Part shown: in pieces, positions 32,535-42,307 of the stretch
Layout: every line of letters begins with the position of its first letter
Position numbering within the stretch: the first letter of the stretch is position 1
Source: Mycolicibacterium neoaurum VKM Ac-1815D
Lineage (GTDB): Bacteria; Actinomycetota; Actinomycetes; Mycobacteriales; Mycobacteriaceae
Assembly (NCBI RefSeq): GCF_000317305.3
Contig: NC_023036.2
Span: forward strand, 3,162,001-3,226,000
Direction: 5' to 3'
Length of the DNA stretch: 64,000 bases
Notes under the pieces: model-generated
The model's input: the letters and a program-made list of their open reading frames with translations, nothing else
Database searches by the model: none
What the model was told of the DNA's origin: nothing
Made by a program: the position numbers and the translations under genes

Positions 32535-32551
32535 CATCCGATGATTGGATG
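32535..32551. promoter_or_regulatory. Operator between MFS and GntR genes
   Basis: CATCC-GATGATT-GGATG is a 17-bp palindrome with one mismatched pair besides the centre. It lies between starts 32516 (-) and 32565 (+). FadR-subfamily regulators bind short palindromes of this kind, so binding by the adjacent regulator is the simplest reading. Confidence 0.5.
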
Positions 32552-32564
32552 AAAGGGGTTTCGC

Positions 32565-33233
32565 GTGCCGTTGGCTTCGACGCGCCGGACAGGCTTGGTC
32601 GACCAGGCCATCGAGCAGCTGCGCAGTTCAGTGGCCACCGGCGAATGGCCGGTCAACGCCAAAATCCCGACCGAACCGGAACTGGCGCAGTCCCTCGGAG
32701 TGGGACGAAACACCGTCCGGGAAGCCGTCCGTGCCCTTGCTCACAGTGGGATCTTCGAAGTCCGACAAGGTGATGGCACGTATGTGCGGGCCACCAGCGA
32801 GGTCTCCGGAGCCCTGCACCGGTTGTGCGGCTCGGAACTGCGCGATGTGCTTCAGGTGCGGCGTTGCCTCGAGGTGGAGGCCGCCCGGCTGGCCGCCACG
32901 GCACGCAGCGCCGAGGATCTGGTCACGTTGTGGCAACTCTGGGAGCGCACGGAGCAGCTCCGCGGCGACCGCCGGGACGAGGAGTTCGCCCGCGCCGATG
33001 CCGACCTGCACTTCGCGATCGTGCGCAGCGCACACAACGCGGTGTTGACGGAGCTGTACCGCGGATTGACCGAAGTCGTGCTCGCAAGCGTGGTCACGAG
33101 CACCGGAAATCTCGATGACAGCCCGCAGCACCGCGAGCTGATCCAGGCCATCGCCGACGGCGACCAGGCGCTGGCGAGCAGGGAGGCCGGCGGCTTTCTC
33201 GACGAACTACTCGACCGGCTTCCGGAGCGGTAG
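32565..33233 (+). CDS. GntR-family (FadR/FCD) transcriptional regulator
   Basis: The 222-residue regulator has a GntR winged helix (IPTEPELAQSLGVGRNTVREAVRAL, then FEVRQGDGTYV) and a C-terminal all-helical FCD ligand domain with likely metal ligands (DADLHF, SAHN, QHRELIQAI). Ligand unknown. Start GTG 32565. It is divergent from the CynX/NimT-like transporter, which is its likely target; autoregulation through the shared palindrome is expected. Confidence 0.88.
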   Translation: MPLASTRRTGLVDQAIEQLRSSVATGEWPVNAKIPTEPELAQSLGVGRNTVREAVRALAHSGIFEVRQGDGTYVRATSEVSGALHRLCGSELRDVLQVRRCLEVEAARLAATARSAEDLVTLWQLWERTEQLRGDRRDEEFARADADLHFAIVRSAHNAVLTELYRGLTEVVLASVVTSTGNLDDSPQHRELIQAIADGDQALASREAGGFLDELLDRLPER

Positions 33234-33237
33234 TCGC

Positions 33238-33492
33238 CTACTCCGGCTGCAGGACGTCGGAATCGACGAACGTCAGCGAGCCGCTGTCGAGCAGGACTGC
33301 CCACCGCCGCGCCGGATCCGCAATGTGGTGCTCACCGATATCGACGGACTGACCAGCCGTGTCACCGAAATCGTCGACGATCACTCCGACTGCCTCGTCC
33401 TCGGTACCGGCATGGACGCGCACTCGCGCGTCGATGGCGAATCCCTGATCCTGGTTGTCGGGGCCGGCACCGACGATTCCCTGAGCAGTCAC
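33238..33492 (-). CDS. Hypothetical protein, small beta-rich
   Basis: This 84-residue protein is not recognised. The middle (ARVRVHAGTEDEAVGVIVDDFGD...WAVLLDSGSLTFVDSDVL) alternates hydrophobic residues and has a G.V.DDFG turn, suggesting a small SH3-like barrel. It starts at GTG 33492 and its stop is 4 bases from the GntR gene stop, convergent. The tight packing supports it as real. Confidence 0.55.
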   Translation of the reverse strand: MTAQGIVGAGPDNQDQGFAIDARVRVHAGTEDEAVGVIVDDFGDTAGQSVDIGEHHIADPARRWAVLLDSGSLTFVDSDVLQPE

Positions 33493-33505
33493 CAGAACTC
33501 CCTAG

Positions 33506-33751
33506 TCATCCGCGGCGGCCGCCATCCGCGGCCACCCAGTCGAGTGAGACGCAGAAACGGATATGCGATCCGGCCCTGCGCTGTTTCTCATTGCACGTCC
33601 AGCCCCCGACGAGCATCGGTTCGATCCCCTCGTACCGATCGACGCCCAACCGAACACGCCGATCCTCATTTACCGAATACAACGTTGTCAATCCGTCCGC
33701 CGCAACGAGCCGGAAAGATGGTCGGACTGGCGTTGCACCCGGTGTGTCCAT
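33506..33751 (-). CDS. Hypothetical protein, weakly supported
   Basis: An 81-residue frame from ATG 33751 (MDTPGATPVRPSFRL). It contains short strands (FRLVAADGLTTLYSV, RRVRLGVDRYEGIEPM) but no domain I recognise. It lies 13 bases upstream of the small gene ending at 33238 on the same strand, so both could be one unit. Composition is slightly less GC-rich than the flanks, and the coding call is tentative. Confidence 0.4.
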   Translation of the reverse strand: MDTPGATPVRPSFRLVAADGLTTLYSVNEDRRVRLGVDRYEGIEPMLVGGWTCNEKQRRAGSHIRFCVSLDWVAADGGRRG

Positions 33752-34008
33752 CGTAAACTCCTGGCGCGCCAATCTGCTCGGCCACAGCCCCGCAAAGGAC
33801 TCCCGAAATGTCGGCGACCGCCGGGTGGTCAATTTGCGGATGGCACAAAAAGCGTGCGCGCTCGCCATTCGAATTCTCGAATGGACAAAGCACCGAAAAT
33901 CCCCGTTCGTGCAATTTCAGCAAATTCATCTACAGGCCGATGGAGACCATCCGGCACCACGCCGGAGCCGCGGCACAGTGCGGTGTGGGCTGAGCTAACG
34001 TCTGTCCC

Positions 34009-34755
34009 GTGATCGTGCTGCTTCCCCCTTCGGAGACCAAACGCGCCGGCGGCGACGGCCCAGCTCTGCGATTGCACGACCTCAGCTTTCCGGCCCTGAA
34101 CGGCGTGCGCGGCGAGCTCGTCGACGAACTGGTCGCACTGGCCTCCGATATCCCTGCCGCTCGTCGGGCGCTCGGTGTGACCGCTGCCCAGGATGGCGAG
34201 ATCGCCCGTAATGCCGAGCTGACGACCGCGCCGACCATCGCGGCCATCCAGCGCTACACCGGGGTGCTCTACGACGCGCTCGACGTCGACTCGTTACGCG
34301 GTGCCGCAGCGGCGCGGGCACGTGCCCGGCTGGCGGTCGGGTCCGCGCTGTTCGGCCTGCTGCGCGCCGACGACCCGGTTCCGGCCTACCGACTCTCGGC
34401 GGGGTCGAAGATCCCGGGACGCTCCACACTGGCCGCCCGCTGGCGCCCGGTCCTGGAACCACTGCTGGCCGAGATCGCCGAGGACGACCTCGTCATCGAT
34501 CTGCGGTCGGGGTCCTATGTCGGACTGGGCCGGCTTCCCGGGGCCGTACGAGTGGAGGTCCTTGCCGAACGAGAGGACGGACAGCGTTCGGTGGTGAGCC
34601 ATTTCAACAAGGCGCACAAGGGCAGACTGGCCAGGGCGCTGGCGACCAGTCGCGCAGAACCCGATGACGCCGCCAAGGTCGCCGGTATCGCGCGCCGGGC
34701 GGGTATGTGCGTGGAACGCGACGGGAACACCCTGACGGTCATCGTGCCCGCATGA
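34009..34755 (+). CDS. yaaA: YaaA/DUF328 peroxide-stress protein
   Basis: The 248-residue protein begins MIVLLPPSETKRAGG, the conserved YaaA start, and has QRYTGVLYDALD, then SALFGLLRADDPVPAYRLSAGSKIPG and SHFNKAHKGRLARAL, all family signatures. In E. coli YaaA limits intracellular iron and lessens Fenton damage under peroxide; DNA-binding has also been reported. Start GTG 34009, with a TAACGT hexamer 9 bases ahead suggesting a leaderless mRNA. With KatG, Mn catalase and Tpx this is the fourth peroxide-related gene in the window, though they are not clustered. Confidence 0.9.
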   Translation: MIVLLPPSETKRAGGDGPALRLHDLSFPALNGVRGELVDELVALASDIPAARRALGVTAAQDGEIARNAELTTAPTIAAIQRYTGVLYDALDVDSLRGAAAARARARLAVGSALFGLLRADDPVPAYRLSAGSKIPGRSTLAARWRPVLEPLLAEIAEDDLVIDLRSGSYVGLGRLPGAVRVEVLAEREDGQRSVVSHFNKAHKGRLARALATSRAEPDDAAKVAGIARRAGMCVERDGNTLTVIVPA

Positions 34756-34772
34756 GTTAAATCGTTATGTAA

Positions 34773-36029
<1,257 letters not shown>

Positions 36030-36073
36030 GTATTCGACGGTACGACGGGCATCCGGGTGGGTAGTTTCACCCC

Positions 36074-37441
36074 ATGAAGCTGATTTCCCCGACCGATGCG
36101 ATGTTCCTCGTCGGCGAGTCCCGCGAGCATCCGATGCATGTCGGAGGTCTTCAACTCTTCGAACCACCCGCCGATGCCGGGCCGGACTTCGTGGCGGACA
36201 TGTATCGGGCGATCGCCGGTTTCGGCGATTTCCAGCCGACATTCCGTAAGCACCCGGCGACGTTCTTCGGCGGAATCACCAATATCGGTTGGACTTTGGA
36301 CGACGAGGTCGACGTCGACTACCACCTACGCCGTTCGGGTTTACCGAGGCCCGGGCGGGTACGTGAGCTGCTCGAGCTCACCTCGCGCATCCACGGCAGC
36401 CTGCTGGACCGTCATCGGCCACTGTGGGAGGCGTACTTCGTGGAGGGACTCAGCGACGGCAGGTTCGCCATCTACACCAAGATCCACCACTCCCTCATCG
36501 ACGGCGTCTCGGCACAACGGCTGATGATCAGGACACTGTCGGCGGACCCGCACGATCGCGAGATCCGGGTTCCCTGGACCCTGGCGCCCAAGCGCAGGCC
36601 GGCGCGCCCGAACACGGCGGGATCACTGGTGCGGTCGGTGACGGGTACCGCCTCGGCCGTCGCGGGGCTGGCCCCGACCACCTTGGGGTTGGCCCGCGCC
36701 GCCCTGCTCGAGCAGCAACTCACGCTTCCGTACCGGGCACCCAAGACGATGTTCAACGTGCCCATCGGCGGCGCCCGCCGGTGCGCCGCGCAATCCTGGC
36801 CGCTGGCGCGGATCCGGGCGGTCAAGGCGGCCACCGGCGTCACGGTCAACGATGTCGTGTTGGCCATGTGCGCCGGTGCGCTGCGCGCCTACCTCGAAGA
36901 GCAGAACGCGTTACCCGAAACTCCCTTGGTGGCAATGGTTCCGGTGAGCCTGCGCAGTGAGCACGAGCAGGACGCCGGCGGGAACATGGTCGGCACCATC
37001 CTGTGCAACCTGGCCACCGACACCGCCGATCCGCTGCGCAGATTGGAGGCCATCAGCTCCTCGACGCGCGACAACAAGCGGGTGTTCAGCGAACTCCCGC
37101 GGACTCAGGCACTGGCGCTGTCGGGTTTCCTGGTCGCCGGGCTGGGTCTGAGCCTGGTCCCCGGCGTCGTGTCCTCGACTCCGCCGCCGTTCAACATCGT
37201 CATCTCCAATGTGCCGGGGGCACGAGAGCCCATGTACTGGAACGGGGCCCGACTCGACGGCAACTACCCCATGTCGATCGCGCTGGACGGCCAGGCCCTG
37301 AACATCACGCTCACCAACAATGCCGACAACCTCGATTTCGGACTCGTCGGTTGCCGGCGCAGCGTGCCGCACCTGCAGCGGTTGCTCGTGCATCTGGAGG
37401 ATTCACTGACCGACCTGGAAAAGGCCGCCGTCGGGATGTGA
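36074..37441 (+). CDS. WS/DGAT wax ester synthase/diacylglycerol acyltransferase
   Basis: The 455-residue protein has the active-site motif HHSLIDG (His138-His139, Asp143), the N-terminal PTDAMFLVGE, and C-terminal NIVISNVPGAREPMYWNGARL blocks of the bacterial WS/DGAT family. It makes triacylglycerol or wax esters from acyl-CoA, storing carbon in lipid droplets. Mycobacteria carry many copies; which one this is cannot be said. It follows the antigen 85-type gene after 44 bases on the same strand, and mycobacterial Ag85A has itself been reported to have DGAT activity, so shared lipid metabolism is plausible. Confidence 0.92.
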   Translation: MKLISPTDAMFLVGESREHPMHVGGLQLFEPPADAGPDFVADMYRAIAGFGDFQPTFRKHPATFFGGITNIGWTLDDEVDVDYHLRRSGLPRPGRVRELLELTSRIHGSLLDRHRPLWEAYFVEGLSDGRFAIYTKIHHSLIDGVSAQRLMIRTLSADPHDREIRVPWTLAPKRRPARPNTAGSLVRSVTGTASAVAGLAPTTLGLARAALLEQQLTLPYRAPKTMFNVPIGGARRCAAQSWPLARIRAVKAATGVTVNDVVLAMCAGALRAYLEEQNALPETPLVAMVPVSLRSEHEQDAGGNMVGTILCNLATDTADPLRRLEAISSSTRDNKRVFSELPRTQALALSGFLVAGLGLSLVPGVVSSTPPPFNIVISNVPGAREPMYWNGARLDGNYPMSIALDGQALNITLTNNADNLDFGLVGCRRSVPHLQRLLVHLEDSLTDLEKAAVGM

Positions 37442-37616
37442 GCCGAACCGGCGGCAAAGGCATTCGCGGGACGCTCTTTTCGCGATGCGGGCTTCGCGTC
37501 ACGGGACGGGCACCGGTTGGCATCGGATCGGTGTCGGCTCCGACGCGCGGTGAATCTGGGAGCCGAACCGCGATAGGTTCCCCACGTCGTTTGTCGCCGG
37601 CCGAATCAGGAAATCG

Positions 37617-38609
37617 ATGCCACCCACCGTCAACAGGCTCGCCATCACGTCTGTTGCGACGGCAGGGATGTGTTTCGGCGTGTTGGCCATGAGTTCCGTG
37701 GTTTCGGCCGAGCCGACGACCAGTCCAGGCGTGCCCTGCCTGGATATGGTCCAGCAGCTGTCCACCAGTCCCGAGATCGTCCCGCAGGCTGTCGATGCCG
37801 CGGTCGCGGCGCCCGCGGAAACGGGGGTGTCCCCACTGATCGAGGCCCCGCTGATCGAGGCCGCGGCCGTCCCCCCGGCGCCCGAACCGTCGGCCGTCGC
37901 GGCACCACCGGCGCCCGAACCGGCGGCCGTCGCGGCGCCCATCGCCGAACAGATCGCCGAACCCATCGCCGAACCCGTAGCCGCAGCGGCTGTTCCGACC
38001 GAAACGCTGGACCTGATCTCTCCGGTGCTGGCCGGACCGCCGGTTGCCGAACCTCTGTCGGCCGCGCCGATCGGGCCGCCGCCGGCGGTACCGGTGGCGC
38101 CGGCACCCGTCCTGCCCGCCGCCGTGCCGCCGGTACCCGTGCCCGTGCCGGGCGCAGCACCTCCGGTCGCACCGGTGGCCGCGCCGCTGACCCAGGCCGG
38201 CGCTGTGATCACTCCCCCGGCGCCCGTGCTGAGCCCGGCACCCGTGATGGCCGAAGCCGCGGCGGTACCACCGATTGCCGATGTCGCCGAGACCGTTCCG
38301 GCTCCGGTGGAGGCCGCTGCGGCCGAGCTGGTCGAGGCCGCCGCACCGATTCCGGTCGCTGCAGCGCCGGTTGCCGCAGCCGCACCGGCCGAGGCCGCCG
38401 CGGCTGCATCGGCTGCTGCCATATCTGCTCCGGCTGCCGCCGCATTGGCCACCGATACCGTGCTGCCCGCCATTGCCTCGGCGCCCGCGGTGCTGGCGGC
38501 GACGCCGCCGCCTCCGCTGGCACTACCGGCAATGCCGGGCCTGCCGGTCCAACTGCCTGCCTCGATCCCGTTCCCGACCGACCTGGTGTGTGAGGGCACC
38601 GCCTGGTGA
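37617..38609 (+). CDS. Secreted Ala/Pro-rich protein with terminal cysteines
   Basis: The 330-residue protein has a signal peptide (VATAGMCFGVLAMSSVVSA/EPTT), a short N-terminal folded part (PCLDMVQQLSTSPEIV), about 250 residues of Ala/Pro/Val low-complexity sequence, and a closing segment PFPTDLVCEGTAW. One Cys at each end of the mature chain could close it by a disulfide. No PE/PPE or PGRS signature. Start ATG 37617. Such proteins are common in the mycobacterial envelope; function unknown. Confidence 0.7.
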   Translation: MPPTVNRLAITSVATAGMCFGVLAMSSVVSAEPTTSPGVPCLDMVQQLSTSPEIVPQAVDAAVAAPAETGVSPLIEAPLIEAAAVPPAPEPSAVAAPPAPEPAAVAAPIAEQIAEPIAEPVAAAAVPTETLDLISPVLAGPPVAEPLSAAPIGPPPAVPVAPAPVLPAAVPPVPVPVPGAAPPVAPVAAPLTQAGAVITPPAPVLSPAPVMAEAAAVPPIADVAETVPAPVEAAAAELVEAAAPIPVAAAPVAAAAPAEAAAAASAAAISAPAAAALATDTVLPAIASAPAVLAATPPPPLALPAMPGLPVQLPASIPFPTDLVCEGTAW

Positions 38610-38658
38610 CGCGCCGCCCACATCTCCTATGGCCGTAAGGATCACCGGGTTTGGGCGA

Positions 38659-39324
38659 TCAGGGTGCGGGCACACCCGGAGCGCGGACCACGACCGGTAC
38701 GGCCGGGAAGTAGATCGCCATCTCTGATCGGCATTTGCGCAGAGCCGCGGTCGCATAACCCTTCTTGCGGCATTCCGGATGGATCCAGACCCGGACTTCG
38801 ACCTCGTGGTCGACGAGCTCGCCGAGCACCATGCCGACCTTGCGATCACCCTCCAAGGCGACGAACCATGCCGCTTCTTCGGCGTCGACCCGGCCGAGCG
38901 CAGCCCTGATCTCATCCTCCAGACTGCCCGCGGGACCGCCCCTTCCGTCGCCGGCGGTATGCATGTCTTCGATGCGGGCACCGAAGATATCGCGGTCCTC
39001 GGTGCCGGAGAAGGTACGCAGCACGACGCTTTCGGCTCCGGAGGCCGGCCGGTCGTTGAGGGTGAAGGTGAGCTGGCTGTTCAAATCCTCCAATTCGGCG
39101 GCGATGCTGCGGCGCGAATCCTTGGTGAGTTTGTCGAAGGACAGCCCGAACACCGCTTCGCTGCCTGCCTGGCTGGTGCCCAGCAACTCGGCGATCGCCG
39201 AGACAGCGGCATCACGGTCATCGGCGTCGACGATGATGTCGAGTACCTCGTGCCTGCGGTCGAGTGCCTTGAGCAAGGCATCGGTGATATCACGACGGGC
39301 GGCAGCACGATCCAGATCGGTCAT
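38659..39324 (-). CDS. GNAT acetyltransferase fused to a GyrA-type helical segment
   Basis: The 221-residue protein has two parts. Residues about 10-86 (ITDALLKALDRRHEVLDIIV...VFGLSFDKLTKDSRRSIAAEL) follow the pattern of the coiled-coil region of GyrA/ParC (HIVRGLVKALDMLDEVIALI-like in M. tuberculosis). Residues about 95-221 are a GNAT N-acetyltransferase domain, with strands VVLRTFS, WFVALEGDRKVGMVLGEL and a HPECRKKGYATAAL acetyl-CoA loop. Substrate unknown; a link to gyrase is a speculation from the first part. Start ATG 39324. Acetyltransferase activity is likely as the Arg/Gly-x-Gly/Ala loop is present. Confidence 0.75.
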   Translation of the reverse strand: MTDLDRAAARRDITDALLKALDRRHEVLDIIVDADDRDAAVSAIAELLGTSQAGSEAVFGLSFDKLTKDSRRSIAAELEDLNSQLTFTLNDRPASGAESVVLRTFSGTEDRDIFGARIEDMHTAGDGRGGPAGSLEDEIRAALGRVDAEEAAWFVALEGDRKVGMVLGELVDHEVEVRVWIHPECRKKGYATAALRKCRSEMAIYFPAVPVVVRAPGVPAP

Positions 39325-39401
39325 GCCCCAACCTTAGACCCGAGCGATCCGCTTCTCGCCGGATCGCCGCGCCACGAACCGCGCGTGGCGGGCGCGCATG
39401 G

Positions 39402-40049
39402 TCAGCTCCGCTCCGTGTGCGGGAACAGACCATCGCGCAGCAGCGTGTCCACCGACGTCTGCCAACGATCGAGTTGGGATGGGGCGGTGAACGGTTCGGG
39501 CAGGTGACGTTCGATATGCGGGCGCAGGCTCACCGCACCGAGGGCAAGCACCAGCGCATTGGTCGCCGCCCACACCACGTCGATATCGGGACGCGCTTCG
39601 CCGCTGTCGGCGCGCGCCTGCCAGCGCGCGACACCGACCTCGAACAGGCGGTCGAAGACCACGTGCCCCAGTGCGCTGCCGTCGACCAGCGCGCGCCCGA
39701 GGTAAGCAGCCACATCAGGATGCTCGGCGATGATCCGATTCACCCGTCGCCCCACCTCGGAGATCGAATCCGATGTGCGCTCGTCGATCGGCTGGGCCAT
39801 CGGCGTGATCACGACGTCGAGCACGTACTCGTCGACAGCCTTGATCAGGCCCGCCTTCGTCGCGAAGTGGTGCTGGACCAGACCCAGCGACACCCCGGCG
39901 GCCGCCGCCACACCACGCAGTGTCGTCGCGGCGGCTCCTTGCGCGGCGAAGCTCGCCAGCGCCGCACCGCGAATTCTGTCGATACTGCGCGGTTCTGCCA
40001 CGCCCGGTCCGCCGCCCTCTGCGCTCACATGAGTAACCGTAGTCAACAT
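39402..40049 (-). CDS. TetR-family transcriptional regulator
   Basis: The 215-residue protein has an N-terminal TetR helix-turn-helix (IRGAALASFAAQGAAATTLRGVAAAAGVSLGLVQHHFATK) and a longer helical ligand domain. A preceding GTG (40052) and a downstream GTG (40028) are alternative starts; I give ATG 40049, with GGAGGAG close upstream. It is divergent from a WhiB gene with 81 bases between the starts and an inverted repeat in the gap, so it probably represses itself and the whiB gene. Ligand unknown. Confidence 0.87.
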   Translation of the reverse strand: MLTTVTHVSAEGGGPGVAEPRSIDRIRGAALASFAAQGAAATTLRGVAAAAGVSLGLVQHHFATKAGLIKAVDEYVLDVVITPMAQPIDERTSDSISEVGRRVNRIIAEHPDVAAYLGRALVDGSALGHVVFDRLFEVGVARWQARADSGEARPDIDVVWAATNALVLALGAVSLRPHIERHLPEPFTAPSQLDRWQTSVDTLLRDGLFPHTERS

Positions 40050-40084
40050 CACTCCTCCACCGCCTCGACGGTAAAGACGAATTT

Positions 40085-40102
40085 ACGATACAAACGTATT
40101 GT
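40085..40102. promoter_or_regulatory. TetR-type operator between tetR and whiB genes
   Basis: ACGATAC-AAAC-GTATTGT has 7-bp arms with one mismatch. It lies 29 bases before the whiB ATG and 35 bases before the tetR start, in a locally AT-rich stretch. Position and symmetry suit the adjacent TetR protein. Confidence 0.55.
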
Positions 40103-40130
40103 CGAGTTCGGAAGTTTGGAAGGGGGGAAC

Positions 40131-40409
40131 ATGTATCCGATAACGGCAGCCGACGGGATGTGGACGGCACCGTGTACGCAAGATCCCGACCGTTGGACGA
40201 CGACCGCCGACGAGGGGGCCAAGGCACTGTGCCGCGCCTGTCCACGGCGCTGGCAGTGCGCAAAAGAGGCCTGCGTGACACCGGGCGCCGAGGGGCTGTG
40301 GGCCGGGATCGTGTTGCCGCCGGCCGGCCGCAGCAGGCAGTTCGCGCTCAAACAGTTGCGGTCGCTGGCCGAACGCAACGGCGTGTCCGTACGGCGCCGA
40401 TCGAGCTGA
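40131..40409 (+). CDS. WhiB-family iron-sulfur regulator
   Basis: The 92-residue protein has the four cluster cysteines C15, C34, C37 and C43 in the WhiB pattern (C, then C-x2-C-x5-C), the turn GLWAG in place of the common G(V/I)WGG, and a basic C-terminus (RSLAERNGVSVRRRSS). WhiB proteins bind a 4Fe-4S cluster and act with sigma factors. The subgroup is not clear; an extra Cys at 48 follows the cluster. ATG 40131 is preceded by a strong AGGGGGG site. Divergent from the TetR gene, which likely controls it. Confidence 0.9.
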   Translation: MYPITAADGMWTAPCTQDPDRWTTTADEGAKALCRACPRRWQCAKEACVTPGAEGLWAGIVLPPAGRSRQFALKQLRSLAERNGVSVRRRSS

Positions 40410-40465
40410 ATCAGGCCACGCGGGCCTGGGTGTTTCCGGACTGTTAGCCGTGACACACTCTGCTG

Positions 40466-41386
40466 ATGGTTCCACCCATCGAGCGCCCCAAGCTGGAGGG
40501 CAATGTCGCGGTCAGCGCAGACCGCCAACTCGGTTTCGCCGAGTTCGGTGACCCACAGGGCCGGGCGATCTTCTGGTTGCACGGCACCCCAGGGGCGCGA
40601 CGCCAGATACCTGCCGAAGCTCGCGCCTATGCCGAACTGGAGAAGATTCGGCTGATCGGGGTCGACCGGCCCGGCATCGGTTCCTCGACACCGCACCAGT
40701 ACCCGAACGTACTGGCCTTCGCCGCGGATCTGGGCACGATCGCCGACACTCTGGGCATCGACGAGTTCGCGGTCGTCGGATTGTCCGGTGGCGGGCCCTA
40801 CACGCTGGCCACCGCCGCCGCCATGCCCGACAGGGTGGTCGCGGCCGGTGTACTCGGCGGTGTGGCGCCCTACGTGGGACCCGACGGCATCACCAGTCCG
40901 CTGATGAACCTGGGCTCGACGGTGGCGCCCGTCCTGCACCTCGCCGGGGCTCCCATCCGGTTGGTAGCGGCGACGGTGATCAAGATCGTCGCGCCGATCG
41001 GGTCACCGGCACTCGATCTCTACGCCCGCGTGTCGCCCGAGGGTGACCGCAAGCTGCTGGGGCGACCGGAGTTCAAGGCCATGTTCCTCGACGATCTGCT
41101 CAACGGCAGCCGCAAACAGTTGGCTGCGCCGTTCTACGACATCGTCGACTTCGTCAGGGACTGGGGTTTCCGCCTCGACGAGGTGAAGGTGCCGGTGCGC
41201 TGGTGGCATGGCGACAGGGACCACATCGTCCCCTTCTCCCACGGCGCGCACGCGGTGTCCCGGCTCCCCGACGCCGAGATGACGGTGCTGTCCGGCGAAA
41301 GCCATCTCGGGGGCCTCGGTCGCGCCGAGGAGATCCTCCGTACGATGTTGGACATCTGGGATCGCGAGAGGCCAAACTCTCGCTGA
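40466..41386 (+). CDS. Alpha/beta hydrolase
   Basis: The 306-residue protein has the alpha/beta-hydrolase core: oxyanion HGTPGARR, nucleophile Ser in VGLSGGGPY (about residue 111), catalytic Asp in WWHGDRDHIVPF, and His in GESHLGGL. A cap of hydrophobic helices follows the nucleophile strand. No signal peptide; substrate unknown. Start ATG 40466. It ends 14 bases before the F420-type oxidoreductase on the same strand, so the two are probably in one transcript. Confidence 0.88.
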   Translation: MVPPIERPKLEGNVAVSADRQLGFAEFGDPQGRAIFWLHGTPGARRQIPAEARAYAELEKIRLIGVDRPGIGSSTPHQYPNVLAFAADLGTIADTLGIDEFAVVGLSGGGPYTLATAAAMPDRVVAAGVLGGVAPYVGPDGITSPLMNLGSTVAPVLHLAGAPIRLVAATVIKIVAPIGSPALDLYARVSPEGDRKLLGRPEFKAMFLDDLLNGSRKQLAAPFYDIVDFVRDWGFRLDEVKVPVRWWHGDRDHIVPFSHGAHAVSRLPDAEMTVLSGESHLGGLGRAEEILRTMLDIWDRERPNSR

Positions 41387-41400
41387 AAGGAGTTCGGCAC

Positions 41401-42261
41401 GTGGATCTTTCGGGCACCGGCATCTGGAGTTCACACTTGCGCTACGGTGACGCCGGGCAGGCCGCCGAGGCGGTGGCCGAACTGGAGCAGCTGGGTTATC
41501 CGGCGGTCTGGATCCCGGATGTGGGCGGACCGGTGCTCGAGTCGGTGGAGAATCTGCTCGCGGCGACCACGAGGATCACCGTGGCCACCGGCATCCTGAA
41601 CCTGTGGATGCACGCTCCGGCAGAGGTCGCCGCCGCGCACGCGCGTCTGCAGGCCGCTCACGGCCGGCGGTTCCTGCTGGGCATCGGCGTCAGCCACGCC
41701 CCGCTGATCGACTCCAAATCCCCTGGCACCTACCGCAAGCCGCTCGCCGCGACCGCTGCGTTCCTGGACGGGCTCGACAACGCCGAACAACCGGTGCCCG
41801 CCGAGGATCGGGTGCTCGCCGCGCTCGGGCCGAAGATGTTGACGCTGGCCGCCGATCGTTCGCGCGGAGCACACCCCTATCTGGTCACCCCGGAGCACAC
41901 CGCGACAGCCCGCGAGGTCCTCGGGACCGGCCCCCTGCTCCTCCCGGAACAGACGGTGGTGCTCAGCGACGATGCGGATGCTGCCCGCGGTATCGCCCGC
42001 GACTGGGTGCGCAACTACCTGGCAATGCCCAACTACGCGAACAACCTGCTGCGGTCCGGCTTCACCGAGGGCGACGTCCACGACGTCAGCGACCGACTTG
42101 TCGACGCCATCGTGGTATCCGGTGACGAGGAGGCAATCCTCGCGCGGGTCGACGAGCACAAGGCCGCCGGCGCCGACCATGTCTGCGTGCAGGTCCTCGA
42201 CGCCGACCCGGCGGTCATGCCGATGGCGCAGTGGCGCAGGCTGGCACCGGTGTTGAACTGA
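41401..42261 (+). CDS. LLM-class F420-dependent oxidoreductase
   Basis: The 286-residue protein has the luciferase-like monooxygenase barrel pattern of the mycobacterial F420 group: WSSHLRYGD start, AVAELEQLGYPAVWIPDVGG, TRITVATGILNLWMHAP, and FLLGIGVSHAPLI. Members use reduced cofactor F420 or flavin; substrate unknown. Start GTG 41401 has a good AAAGGAG site. It follows the alpha/beta hydrolase after 14 bases and converges on cinA across a hairpin. Confidence 0.88.
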   Translation: MDLSGTGIWSSHLRYGDAGQAAEAVAELEQLGYPAVWIPDVGGPVLESVENLLAATTRITVATGILNLWMHAPAEVAAAHARLQAAHGRRFLLGIGVSHAPLIDSKSPGTYRKPLAATAAFLDGLDNAEQPVPAEDRVLAALGPKMLTLAADRSRGAHPYLVTPEHTATAREVLGTGPLLLPEQTVVLSDDADAARGIARDWVRNYLAMPNYANNLLRSGFTEGDVHDVSDRLVDAIVVSGDEEAILARVDEHKAAGADHVCVQVLDADPAVMPMAQWRRLAPVLN

Positions 42262-42269
42262 CGCGTGCG

Positions 42270-42299
42270 GGTGAGGCCGACGCGCGTGTCGGTCTCACC
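42270..42299. terminator. 12-bp hairpin between the F420 oxidoreductase gene and cinA
   Basis: Arms 42270-42281 (GGTGAGGCCGAC) and 42288-42299 pair with one mismatch that becomes a G-U pair in one RNA strand. Its place between convergent stops (42261 and 42308) suits a shared terminator. Confidence 0.65.
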
Positions 42300-42307
42300 T
42301 GGTCACG

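Noticed and set aside
37617..38609. PE/PPE or PE_PGRS protein
   Set aside because: It lacks the PE or PPE N-terminal motif and has a normal signal peptide; the low complexity is Ala/Pro/Val and not Gly-Gly-Ala.
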